Source of the DNA: an uncultured Bacilli bacterium
GTDB lineage: Bacteria; Bacillota_I; Bacilli_A; RF39; UBA660
Direction of reading: 5' to 3'
Assembly: GCA_944358665.1 (NCBI GenBank)
Contig: CALVRP010000105.1
Coordinates: forward strand, 1-13,028
Length of the DNA stretch: 13,028 nt
Made by a program: the position numbers and the translations under genes. Each line of letters opens with the position of its first letter. Position 1 is the first letter of the stretch. This document shows positions 4,760 to 12,007 of this stretch, piece after piece. The notes under the pieces were generated by a model. That model worked only from the letters and a program-made list of their open reading frames with translations, made no database searches and was not told where the DNA came from.

Positions 4760-5854
4760 AACATTAAATCTAAAATGACAAATATCACCGTCTTGCATAA
4801 CATAATCTTTTCCTTCAAGACGCATTTTACCATTTTCTCTTACTTTAAGTTCTGTGCCATATTTTTCTAAATCTTCAAAGCTCATAATTTCGGCTTTAAT
4901 AAATCCTTTTTCAAAATCAGTATGAATAATACCTGCACATTCTGGCGCGTTCATACCTTGTCTGTAAGTCCACGCTCTAACTTCATCAGTTCCAGCGGTT
5001 AAATAAGTAGAAAGTCCCAAAAGTTTATAAGACGCTTTTATTAATCTATCTAAGCCGCTTTCAGTGATGCCCATATCTTTTAAAAATTCTAATTTTTCAT
5101 CTTCTTCTAGCTCTGAAAGTTCTTCTTCAATTTTCGCACTAATTACTACGACTGACGAACCTTCTTTTTTGGCATACTCTTTTAAAATTTTAACATATTC
5201 ATTATCCATTCCTATTTCATTTTCGTCAACATTAGCCACATAAATAATTGGTTTTATTGTTAAAAAATTAAATGGTTTTAAAGTTTTTACTTCCTCTTCA
5301 GTTAAGTCCAATGTTCTTATAGCTTTATTATTTAATAGTGTTTCTTTAACTTTTTCTAAAAGCTCTACTTCTTTTAAAGCTTCTTTATCATTAGAAAGTC
5401 TACTCTTTTTTCCTACTTTATTTAATCTATTTTCTACAACTTCAAGATCCGCGAAAATAAGCTCTAAATTAATAATCTCCGCATCTCTCACCGGATCAAT
5501 ATTACCATTTACATGAGTAATATTTCCATTATCAAAACACCTTACAACTTCACAAATCGCATCAACTTCTCTAATATGTGATAAAAACTTATTCCCAAGA
5601 CCTTCTCCTTTAGAAGCGCCTTCGACAAGACCCGCAATATCGGTAAATTCAAAAGTCGCGTAAATTGTTTTTTTCGGGTTATATAATTTTTCTAAAAAAT
5701 CTACTCTTTTATCAGGAACATTAACCATTCCAACATTTGGTTCAATTGTCGCAAAAGGATAATTTGCCGCTAAAATATGTTGCTTTGTAATCGCATTAAA
5801 TAAAGTCGACTTCCCAACATTAGGTAGTCCTACAATACCAGCTGTTAAACTCAT
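4757..5854 (-). CDS. ychF: Ribosome-associated P-loop ATPase/GTPase YchF (Obg family)
   Basis: YchF is a universally conserved P-loop nucleotidase that favours ATP, binds ribosomes and affects stress responses. The 365 residues match the family's usual length. Visible are the Walker A/G1 motif GLPNVGKST at 9-17, G3 DIAGLVEGA at 72-80 with SKGEGLGNKFL after it, and NVDE at 208-211, the NxxE version of G4 that marks the ATP-preferring YchF branch. The C-terminal TGS domain contains GTDEVRAWT, GIIHTDFEKGFIKAEI and YVMQDGDICHFRFNV. The start has AAGGAAGTGAT upstream at normal spacing. It has its own promoter. In many Bacillota it lies just before rpsF-ssb-rpsR; here the CmpB-like gene and the AlbA_2 segment separate them. 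Confidence 0.97.
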   Translation of the reverse strand: MSLTAGIVGLPNVGKSTLFNAITKQHILAANYPFATIEPNVGMVNVPDKRVDFLEKLYNPKKTIYATFEFTDIAGLVEGASKGEGLGNKFLSHIREVDAICEVVRCFDNGNITHVNGNIDPVRDAEIINLELIFADLEVVENRLNKVGKKSRLSNDKEALKEVELLEKVKETLLNNKAIRTLDLTEEEVKTLKPFNFLTIKPIIYVANVDENEIGMDNEYVKILKEYAKKEGSSVVVISAKIEEELSELEEDEKLEFLKDMGITESGLDRLIKASYKLLGLSTYLTAGTDEVRAWTYRQGMNAPECAGIIHTDFEKGFIKAEIMSFEDLEKYGTELKVRENGKMRLEGKDYVMQDGDICHFRFNV

Positions 5855-5878
5855 ATAATCACTTCCTTAACTCTTTAT

Positions 5879-5907
5879 ATCATATAATAATAAATCAAAA
5901 AAATCAA
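5879..5907 (-). promoter_or_regulatory. Probable promoter of ychF
   Basis: On the minus strand -35 TTGATT (5902-5907) and -10 TATGAT (5879-5884) are separated by 17 bp. The -35 box overlaps the terminator of the upstream GH25 gene. Confidence 0.5.
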
Positions 5908-5922
5908 TTATTTCAAATAATT
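5897..5922 (-). terminator. Terminator of the GH25 muramidase gene
   Basis: On the minus strand AATTATT pairs with AATAATT across a three-base loop (5906-5922), followed within two bases by seven T (5897-5903). The stem is all A-U, so efficiency is uncertain, but the position 15 bp after the stop codon fits. Confidence 0.5.
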
Positions 5923-5936
5923 AATTTTCTAATAAC

Positions 5937-7190
5937 TTATTTATATAGTACATCTATATCAACATATCCATCAATACCATCGATTATACCATCATCACAT
6001 AACTGCCACATTCTATAATCACCATCATAATCAGTTTCATCAGTGTAATGGGCAAGCCATACTTCTTCGGTATGATATTTCCAGATTGAATTTAAATAAT
6101 TTTTACTACCATAAAGCATACCTTCATAACCCGCATTTTCTAAAGTATCAATAAAACTGTCAGCAACTTCATTCAAACCAAAAATACTAAGTTCCATCTC
6201 ATTAAAATCATTAAAGCTTTCAAAATCAAAAACCACTGGCAAACTTATATCATAATCTTTTATTTGTTTAATAACCCATTTAGCTTGTTTAGTGGCTTCT
6301 TTTTCACTGTCGGCATAAGAATAAAAATAAATACCTACTTTAAGATTATTCTTTAAAGCTTTTTTTATATTTTCTTCAAAATATTGATCTAATTCGTATT
6401 CACCACCTACGCCATTTTGGTAACCAACTCTAATCATTACAAAAGTAGCCCCCGCATTTTTTACTTTTTTAAAATTAACTTCTCCCTGGTGACGAGAAAC
6501 ATCAATTCCCACTTCCGTATTATCAGTTTTATGCTTTTCTAAAACATCGCTAAAGTTGGTGCCTGATAATTCTACAGATTCTGTATTCTCGGCTGTATTT
6601 GTTTCATTGGTTTCATCACTAGTGTCTTCACTCGCACTGTTATCATAGACAATTAAATTAAAACTATATTTAGCGCTGTTATCACTACTATCAGTAGCGA
6701 CAAAAGAAAGATTATAAGTGCCCGGAGTATTTATATCATAGTCTCCCTTTACTTTACAAGTTGGTTTATTATCATAGTTATCTACACACATAACGGTATT
6801 TTCTAAATCTAAATCTTCACCTACGGGTGTACTGTAACTACGGTTTATCCAAACTAAAGGGTTTTCGGTATCAACCACTTTTATTTCAAAAGTTCCTCTT
6901 CTTTTTTGATTGTCACTATTTAAATAAATAAAAGAAACTTCCCTTTCACCGAGTTCATTTGTATCAATTCTAGGGTCTTCTATAATATCGCCTTCAATTT
7001 TATCAATAAAATCTTGAGCTTGTACATCGCTATAAACTTCAGCTTTTAAATTATCTTTTAACGTAAAACCACTATTATCATCGACTATTCTTGTATTTAA
7101 ATAAATTACTAAGGCTATTATTAATAAAATTATTACTAATATAACAGCTAAAATAATAATTTTTTTCTTACTTAATTTTCTTTTCTTCAT
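5937..7190 (-). CDS. Membrane-anchored GH25 muramidase (lysozyme) with Ig-like domains
   Basis: GH25 enzymes cleave the MurNAc-GlcNAc bond of peptidoglycan. The 417-residue protein starts with a basic cytoplasmic stretch and one hydrophobic helix (residues 11-31), an uncleaved anchor or signal. Residues about 35-106 and 107-183 look like two Ig-like beta domains; the second (ENPLV... to ...DNSAKYSFNLIVYD) resembles DUF5011/HYR-type modules and has two cysteines (135, 145) that may form a disulfide. A Thr/Asn/Glu linker (184-210) precedes the GH25 domain at about 226-417, with GIDVSRHQG at 228-236 and VVFDFES at 319-325. Likely catalytic acids are D230, D322 and E324. The enzyme shows that the organism has a cell wall and probably serves remodelling or daughter-cell separation. 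It has AAAGGAAG upstream of the start and its own A-U terminator. Confidence 0.93.
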   Translation of the reverse strand: MKKRKLSKKKIIILAVILVIILLIIALVIYLNTRIVDDNSGFTLKDNLKAEVYSDVQAQDFIDKIEGDIIEDPRIDTNELGEREVSFIYLNSDNQKRRGTFEIKVVDTENPLVWINRSYSTPVGEDLDLENTVMCVDNYDNKPTCKVKGDYDINTPGTYNLSFVATDSSDNSAKYSFNLIVYDNSASEDTSDETNETNTAENTESVELSGTNFSDVLEKHKTDNTEVGIDVSRHQGEVNFKKVKNAGATFVMIRVGYQNGVGGEYELDQYFEENIKKALKNNLKVGIYFYSYADSEKEATKQAKWVIKQIKDYDISLPVVFDFESFNDFNEMELSIFGLNEVADSFIDTLENAGYEGMLYGSKNYLNSIWKYHTEEVWLAHYTDETDYDGDYRMWQLCDDGIIDGIDGYVDIDVLYK

Positions 7191-7244
7191 AAAACCAACT
7201 TCCTTTACTACACTATTTTATCAAAAGTAATAAAAGAAGTCCAT

Positions 7245-7514
7245 TCAATTTATATTAATTTTAATAAGAAGAATTATATACCTTATATATTCAAATATAT
7301 CTGTAATATCGCATTCTAAATAGTCACATAATCTAGCTAAAACAGTTATATCTATTCTTGCGATATCACCTTCCATTATTCTTTTTATAACCTTAAAGTC
7401 TGTATTAGTATCACGCATAAGTTTATTAATACTTATATTTTTGTCATCTAAAAGTTTCTTCAATTTAAATAAATAATAGCCATGTTCAACTTTTACCTTT
7501 TCTATTTTTATCAT
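7245..7514 (-). CDS. Small Cro/C1-type HTH protein
   Basis: The 89-residue protein has a helix-turn-helix at about residues 16-76 of the HTH_26 (Cro/C1, YozG-like) kind: LKKLLDDKNISINKLMRDT, then VIKRIMEGD, then the typical VLARLCDYLECDITDIFEY. The end, RYIILLIKININ, is hydrophobic and unusual. A TTG at 7520 would extend it by two residues but leaves too little room for the GAGGAG ribosome-binding site, so the ATG at 7514 is chosen. It is divergent from the beta-helix gene, and the two promoters overlap at their -35 boxes, so it is a good candidate regulator of that gene. It lies 54 bp upstream of the GH25 gene on the same strand and may be cotranscribed with it. The target is inferred from position. 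Confidence 0.82.
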   Translation of the reverse strand: MIKIEKVKVEHGYYLFKLKKLLDDKNISINKLMRDTNTDFKVIKRIMEGDIARIDITVLARLCDYLECDITDIFEYIRYIILLIKININ

Positions 7515-7535
7515 TGCCAATACTCCTCTAAATTT

Positions 7536-7565
7536 ATCATATCAATGTCACTAGTTGCTTGACTA
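7536..7565 (-). promoter_or_regulatory. Probable promoter of the HTH gene
   Basis: On the minus strand -35 TAGTCA (7560-7565) and -10 TATGAT (7536-7541) have an 18-bp spacer. The -35 shares its bases with the -35 of the opposite promoter, so polymerase could bind only one at a time. Confidence 0.4.
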
Positions 7566-7587
7566 TCGGCTATGTAACCAGTATAAT
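7559..7587 (+). promoter_or_regulatory. Promoter of the beta-helix surface protein gene
   Basis: -35 TTGACT (7559-7564) and consensus -10 TATAAT (7582-7587) are separated by exactly 17 bp. A start near 7594 gives a leader of about 60 bases that contains the 16-bp tandem duplication of the translation start. Confidence 0.7.
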
Positions 7588-7626
7588 AAATATGGAAATA
7601 TGATATGCGAGGCAAATATAAGATAA

Positions 7627-7668
7627 GGAGACATAATTATGGGGAGACATAATTATGGGGAGACATAA
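7627..7668 (+). repeat. 16-bp tandem duplication of ribosome-binding site plus start codon
   Basis: GGAGACATAATTATGG occurs at 7627-7642 and again at 7643-7658, followed by a partial third copy GGAGACATAA at 7659-7668. Each full copy has a GGAG ribosome-binding site eight bases before an ATG. Because 16 is not a multiple of three, the two ATGs are in different frames. Loss or gain of a unit by slippage would change the leader. Confidence 0.93.
7639..7668 (+). CDS. Nine-codon upstream frame overlapping the beta-helix gene start
   Basis: The ATG in the first repeat copy opens a frame encoding MGRHNYGET and a TAA that ends 14 bases into the main gene. Its first four residues match the N-terminus of the main protein. 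Its ribosome-binding site is as good as that of the main gene, so it probably competes for initiation or couples translation to it. It may be no more than a side effect of the repeat. Confidence 0.4.
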   Translation: MGRHNYGET

Positions 7669-8548
7669 AAGTAGAAGACGAAGTAAGCAAGGAAAAATAA
7701 TTATCATAACTAGCATTTGTTTATTGTTTATAATGACCGCCGGTTATGCAGCTTTTAGTACAAATATAAGCATAACGACTAAAGGAAATGTTTATTCAAA
7801 GACTAATATATATGTTTCTAATGCAGGAAATGATGAAACCGGAAAAGGAACTAAAGATAATCCATATCAGACCATAAGCAAAGCATATGACTTTGCAGCT
7901 TCAGAAGCAACAATTTATGTTATGGATGATTTAATAATTGATGAATCAATAGATTTTGATCAAGATAAAAAAATAACTCTAACATCAGAAGATACAGAAG
8001 TAAATTCACTATTAAGAGGACAAACAAATCAATATCTTTTAATGATAACAGCTGGTGAAGTTACTATGACCAATATTACTTTTGATGGTCAAAATAAAGA
8101 AGTCAATTTTAATTTAGTAAGTGTAATGTACGCTACTTTAAATTTAAATGAAGAAACGACTATTCAAAATAATATTTCTAGTGCAGATACTGGTGGTGGT
8201 AGTGGTGCCTATTATTCCACATTAAATATTGATGGGGCTAAAATTATAAATAATCAAGCTCGCGGAGGTAGTGGCGGCGGAGTTGTCGTTGCCTCTGCAG
8301 ATATGATCATGAATGGTGGCGAAATTTCTGGTAATACCGCTAATAACTGTTCTGGTGGTGGAATCATATTATGGAAAGCATCTGAAAATGATATTGGAAG
8401 TACATTTACTCTAAAGAATGGGCAGATAATTAATAATACTGCCAGCTATAGAGGGGGCGGAATATATTTTGAAACCGGAAGCACATATTCTAATGAAGGG
8501 GGAACTGTTACCAATAATATTCCTACTGATGTAGGTACAAATGGATAA
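7655..8548 (+). CDS. Exported right-handed beta-helix surface protein with camelysin-like leader
   Basis: The 297-residue protein begins with a strongly basic stretch (RHKSRRRSKQGK) and a hydrophobic segment at 14-32. The sequence TAGYAAFSTNISI at 28-40 resembles the export region of TasA/camelysin (SipW-processed) proteins; cleavage may lie near residues 32-33. Residues about 52-80 (IYVSNAGND...KDNPYQTISKAYDFA) match the start of DUF1565/pectin-lyase-like parallel beta-helices. From about 130 onward come helix rungs with N-N-x-A and GGG turns, such as GGEISGNTANNCSGGGI and NGQIINNTASYRGGGI. No C-terminal anchor is present, so it may be secreted or held by other means. An adhesin or carbohydrate-binding role is possible but unproven. 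It has a consensus promoter and shares its control region with the divergent HTH gene. Confidence 0.8.
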   Translation: MGRHKSRRRSKQGKIIIITSICLLFIMTAGYAAFSTNISITTKGNVYSKTNIYVSNAGNDETGKGTKDNPYQTISKAYDFAASEATIYVMDDLIIDESIDFDQDKKITLTSEDTEVNSLLRGQTNQYLLMITAGEVTMTNITFDGQNKEVNFNLVSVMYATLNLNEETTIQNNISSADTGGGSGAYYSTLNIDGAKIINNQARGGSGGGVVVASADMIMNGGEISGNTANNCSGGGIILWKASENDIGSTFTLKNGQIINNTASYRGGGIYFETGSTYSNEGGTVTNNIPTDVGTNG

Positions 8549-8570
8549 ACACAAATTAATATTTCACAAA

Positions 8571-8595
8571 AAAAGTCGGAATTTTTCCGACTTTT
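8571..8595. terminator. Bidirectional terminator between convergent genes
   Basis: AAAAGTCGGAA (8571-8581) and TTCCGACTTTT (8585-8595) form a perfect 11-pair stem with a three-base loop. It ends the beta-helix gene on the + strand and, with a longer T tract, the convergent gene at 8603-9415 on the minus strand. Confidence 0.88.
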
Positions 8596-8602
8596 AAAAT
8601 AC

Positions 8603-9415
8603 TTAATTGCTTGTTGCTGTTATTCTATCAATAAAATTTTGATCAAACTTATCACCATAAGCTATTTTCTGACTTTTATGAGCAAATTTAGGTATTTGAT
8701 GTTCTATAGTCACATGCCCATTGCTATCACGCCTTTTTTCTGGCTGAAAATATGTATAATCGAATTTAGCTGTCATCATACAAAGAAAATCTGAATCAGC
8801 ATTATCTAAAGCATATACTGTATAATTATCTTTTTTAAGCAATGCACTTTCTTTCATAATGATAGCGATTAAAGTAGTATTGTTATACACGCAAAGATAA
8901 TAATGATCTAGTTTTAAAGGATATAAAAAATAATTTTGACCCTTATAATTAATTGCATCATAATAAGTCGAATCTACAAAAATTTTTTTCTTAGTTTCTA
9001 TAGAATATTCACGAAGAACCCCAACGACTTGATTATTTTCTGTATAAACGTGTTCTTCCTTGTTAAAGAAACACTTTGTTTTATCATCTAATTGTTTCTG
9101 ATAATTTCCCATTGTTTCCTCAAAATCACTAGGACACTCTGCTTTTCTAATATTAATGTTTAAACTACTTCTACCATTAAATGTAGCTTTATAATCATCT
9201 AATTTATTAGCCAAGTTCAACAAATTACCACCGGACTTCATTAATGCTTCACTTCTTAATACTTTTTGATAATTGAAGTGACCATAAACATTATTATTAT
9301 AAATAAATTCATAATCAGTTCTACCTTCCGGCGTTACCTGTAAGTTAAGGCCTCCTATACCAATAGCCACACCAGCTCTATCACTACTTGTTTGATTCAT
9401 TTTTATAACCATCAT
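8603..9415 (-). CDS. Hypothetical protein of unknown function
   Basis: I do not recognise this 270-residue protein. It has no signal peptide and no clear membrane segment. Residues 12-23 are Gly-rich (DRAGVAIGIGGL). The second half (about 120-225) alternates short hydrophobic beta-like strands, for example VVGVLREYSI, KIFVDSTYYDAI, YYLCVYNNTTLIAIIM and YTVYALDNADSDFLCMMTAKF. This pattern faintly recalls the tubby/LURP-one-like beta-barrel fold, but no diagnostic residue supports it. It contains five cysteines with no metal-binding spacing. The start follows AGGAG; the next ATG (9412) is equally possible. It is a single-gene unit with its own probable promoter and the shared terminator at 8571-8595, in the accessory block between abgT and ychF. 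Confidence 0.7.
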   Translation of the reverse strand: MMVIKMNQTSSDRAGVAIGIGGLNLQVTPEGRTDYEFIYNNNVYGHFNYQKVLRSEALMKSGGNLLNLANKLDDYKATFNGRSSLNINIRKAECPSDFEETMGNYQKQLDDKTKCFFNKEEHVYTENNQVVGVLREYSIETKKKIFVDSTYYDAINYKGQNYFLYPLKLDHYYLCVYNNTTLIAIIMKESALLKKDNYTVYALDNADSDFLCMMTAKFDYTYFQPEKRRDSNGHVTIEHQIPKFAHKSQKIAYGDKFDQNFIDRITATSN

Positions 9416-9441
9416 ACCAACTCCTACTATATTATTATTTT

Positions 9442-9469
9442 ATCATAATAAGTTTTTATATATTGTACA
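9442..9469 (-). promoter_or_regulatory. Possible promoter of the hypothetical gene
   Basis: On the minus strand -35 TGTACA (9464-9469) and -10 TATGAT (9442-9447) have a 16-bp spacer. The gene lies after the abgT terminator and needs a promoter in this 90-bp gap, but the A+T richness allows other choices. Confidence 0.4.
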
Positions 9470-9505
9470 TTCCTTTTATAATTAAATATTTTGACAACAC
9501 TTAAC

Positions 9506-9528
9506 AAAAAAACGACTTAATAGTCGTT
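9506..9528 (-). terminator. Intrinsic terminator of the parA-parB-mscS-DUF951-abgT operon
   Basis: On the minus strand AACGACT (9522-9528) pairs with AGTCGTT (9511-9517) across a four-base loop and is followed by a run of T (from 9512 down to 9506). The stem overlaps the abgT stop codon by two bases. Confidence 0.85.
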
Positions 9529-11041
9529 ATAAAGTAGGGTTGGCTTCTGGTCCTAAAGGAAGGCCAATAATAAACCAACCAATTATAATTAAGAACCAAA
9601 TAACAGCAAATAGCAATACAGTTGGCCTTAACAATTTAAGTGTTCCAAAGACTGTAATTTTATTACTTTCTTTGTCATTATATTTTTCCACAAACGCTAG
9701 CATCACAATAAAGTATATAAATAATGGGGTTAAACCTTTACCAATACTATCAGCGGCTTTAAAGATCATTTGTGTAAAATCAGGTGTAATATTAGCCTTC
9801 ATAAATAATGGAACTAATATTGGAGCCGCAATTGTCCATTTTGTTACCGCATCTGGAATTAAGAAAGACATTACAATTATTACTAACATCATCGTAATAA
9901 TCAATGGAAGACCAGTAAATTCCAAACCACTCATAAAGGAAATTAATAACGCTCCTACAACTTCACCTAAGTTTGTAAATTCTAAAATACTAACAAGTAA
10001 AGAAACGAAGAACATTAAGACAAACATATATCCTAAATTATCAAATTCTTTAGAAAGTCCAACGCTAAAATCATTTGTATTTTTAATATTTTTAGAAACA
10101 TAGCCATATATACCAGAACAAACCATCATGATAATTAAGAATACAAAGATAAAGGCATCAGTAAATGGAGCGCCACCGCCTAGTAGTTGTGCTATATAAT
10201 CATCTTCATCTTTATCAAGAAGTAGTCCTGAATAAGGAAGCCCTGGTATAATTAAATAAATAAATAAAGCTGTTAATAAAACAAAGGCAATACTACTTAT
10301 AAATAATCCTTTACGAGAATAAACTAATTCATCCTCTTCTTTAACTGATTCTTTTACTTTTGGTTTTAAAACATTTTCAATAATTATTGTTCCAATTATG
10401 GTTAGAATAAAAGTTGCAGCTAACATTATGTATAAGTTAGACCAAGCATTAAATACATAACTAGCATCAACATCGGCTTTTGCAGCTTCACTAGTTAATA
10501 ATCCTAACTGATAATCATCAAAATTAAATACTAGCCCAGCGCCATAACCTAACGTAATACCAATAAATGCGGTAAATATTCCGAGTACCGAATTTCTTCC
10601 CATATATTGGTATATTACGGCAGCAAGTGGCAATATAACTATATAACTATAAACACCTAAGAATGATGAAATAATACCAATAAATAAAGTTATAAAGGTA
10701 ACAATTGCCGGTTTTAATCTTCTTAAAGGTAAAAATATTGCCTTTAATAAACCACTGGCTTTACCGATTGAAACTGCCATTAAAGAAATAATAATTAAAA
10801 CTAAAGGCTCAAAACTTTTAAAACTATCTACAGGAGAACTAAAGAAATATTTAAATCCTTCTTCTGAAAATATACTGTTAACAGTTGTTGATGAGGTTTC
10901 TAAAACTCCATTGGTAATTGTCGTAACTTCCGCGCTTAGACCAAAAACACTACATATTGTACTTACAATTATTACTAAAAGAGTTAAAGCAATAATAGTA
11001 ATTACTGGTCCTAATAATAATTTATGCTTTCGTTTCGTCAT
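9527..11041 (-). CDS. AbgT-family transporter
   Basis: AbgT-family proteins import p-aminobenzoyl-glutamate or, in some members (MtrF, YdaH), export sulfonamides. The 504-residue protein has about 11-13 membrane segments, the first at about 9-33. Family landmarks are the SFEPLVLIIISLMAVSIG region (76-93), TKWTIAAPILVPLFM (400-414), and DSIGKGLTPLFIYFIVMLAF with the following basic/acidic VEKYNDKE (431-458). The segment before KW reads IPDAVT, while classical members have a Gly/Ser-rich GSASA there, so substrate preference may differ. No abgA/abgB hydrolase gene is nearby. Its start lies 20 bp inside the DUF951 gene, with AGGAGG there, so translation is probably coupled. It is the last gene of the parAB operon, an unusual place for a transporter. 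Confidence 0.86.
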   Translation of the reverse strand: MTKRKHKLLLGPVITIIALTLLVIIVSTICSVFGLSAEVTTITNGVLETSSTTVNSIFSEEGFKYFFSSPVDSFKSFEPLVLIIISLMAVSIGKASGLLKAIFLPLRRLKPAIVTFITLFIGIISSFLGVYSYIVILPLAAVIYQYMGRNSVLGIFTAFIGITLGYGAGLVFNFDDYQLGLLTSEAAKADVDASYVFNAWSNLYIMLAATFILTIIGTIIIENVLKPKVKESVKEEDELVYSRKGLFISSIAFVLLTALFIYLIIPGLPYSGLLLDKDEDDYIAQLLGGGAPFTDAFIFVFLIIMMVCSGIYGYVSKNIKNTNDFSVGLSKEFDNLGYMFVLMFFVSLLVSILEFTNLGEVVGALLISFMSGLEFTGLPLIITMMLVIIVMSFLIPDAVTKWTIAAPILVPLFMKANITPDFTQMIFKAADSIGKGLTPLFIYFIVMLAFVEKYNDKESNKITVFGTLKLLRPTVLLFAVIWFLIIIGWFIIGLPLGPEANPTL

Positions 11042-11228
11042 TTTGTCCTCCTACTACTTTTTTTAATTTTTTATTAAATTCTATTCTTGGCATCATAATA
11101 GAACGTCCACAACCTAAACATTTTATTTTAATATCCGCACCAAGTCTTGTAATTTCCCATTTATTTTCACCACAAGGATGAGCCTTTTTCATAATAACAA
11201 TACTACCTAATTTATAATTATTCGGCAT
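11022..11228 (-). CDS. DUF951 family protein
   Basis: This 68-residue cytoplasmic protein matches DUF951 (PF06107) almost throughout: YKLGSIVIMKKAHPCGENKWEITRLGADIKIKCLGCGRSIMMPRIEFNKKLKKV. The cysteines C19, C37 and C40 (HPCG and CLGC) suggest a small metal site, though this is not established. The family function is unknown, but the gene is regularly found with parB, mscS and ychF in Bacillota, as here. It overlaps the end of mscS by 11 bp, and its GGTGAT ribosome-binding site lies inside mscS. The last nine residues (GGQNDETKA) go beyond the usual family end and coincide with the abgT ribosome-binding site and start. Confidence 0.93.
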   Translation of the reverse strand: MPNNYKLGSIVIMKKAHPCGENKWEITRLGADIKIKCLGCGRSIMMPRIEFNKKLKKVVGGQNDETKA

Positions 11229-12003
11229 TATGAATCACCACTTGTTTAAACGGAATTTCAACCCCGGTCTTTTTACACTCTGTTAAAATCACTTGCCAAG
11301 CATCCCTTTTACAAGCGAAATCCATACCAGGTTTACAATCTGCATAAATTCTATAAACCACAGCATCTTGATTTAGTTCTTGAATCCCTAAAAGTTGAAC
11401 ATCGGAAACTAAATATGCAAATTCATTCATTCTTTTACAAATATTATCTAATAGCTCTTTTATTTTATCTGGATCAGAATCATAAGCAACTTCAAAGTCA
11501 ATTAAAGCAATGGAAGAATAACGACTATAATTAATTACTTCATTAATATTTCTATTAGCAATTATTTTAATTTCACCGGTATAAGCTCTAACTGTTGTAT
11601 TTTGTAGGCCGATATCAATAACATCACCTCTAAAAGTTCCTATCTGAATATTATCACCAACGTCAAATTCATCCTCAAAAATAATTGCAGCGCCAGCAAT
11701 AACGTCTTTTAAAGTATCTTGAACAGCTAAACCGGCGACTAAACCAACAATACCTAAAGACGCGATTAAAGCTTTAGTATCAACACCCCAAACACTGATA
11801 ATTGTTAATACCGCTAAAATTAAAATTATTGTTCTTATAATATTATTAATAACTTTAATAATTGTAATCGATTTTTTATGTTTTGTTTTTTTTATGCTTT
11901 TATTAAAAATACCATTTATAATTCTTTTAGCAACAATACAAATAACTATTGCCACAACAATTATAATAGCGCTAGCGATTATTCTCTCTAAAAATGTTTC
12001 CAT
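11218..12003 (-). CDS. mscS: Small-conductance mechanosensitive channel, MscS family
   Basis: MscS channels open under membrane tension and release solutes after osmotic downshock. The 261-residue protein is the minimal three-helix form: TM1 at about 8-28, TM2 at about 52-72, and the pore helix TM3 at about 77-110 with SLGIVGLVAGLAVQDTLKD and AAIIFEDEFDVGD. The beta domain follows (IQIGTFRGDVIDIGLQNTTVRAYTGE, then IIANRNINEVINYSR at about 147-161), and a mixed alpha-beta vestibule domain ends near 255. The start lies four bases after the parB stop codon, with AAAGGAATGAT upstream inside parB, so the two are translationally linked. The parB-mscS-DUF951 order is common in Bacillota. Confidence 0.95.
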   Translation of the reverse strand: METFLERIIASAIIIVVAIVICIVAKRIINGIFNKSIKKTKHKKSITIIKVINNIIRTIILILAVLTIISVWGVDTKALIASLGIVGLVAGLAVQDTLKDVIAGAAIIFEDEFDVGDNIQIGTFRGDVIDIGLQNTTVRAYTGEIKIIANRNINEVINYSRYSSIALIDFEVAYDSDPDKIKELLDNICKRMNEFAYLVSDVQLLGIQELNQDAVVYRIYADCKPGMDFACKRDAWQVILTECKKTGVEIPFKQVVIHNAE

Positions 12004-12007
12004 TATA

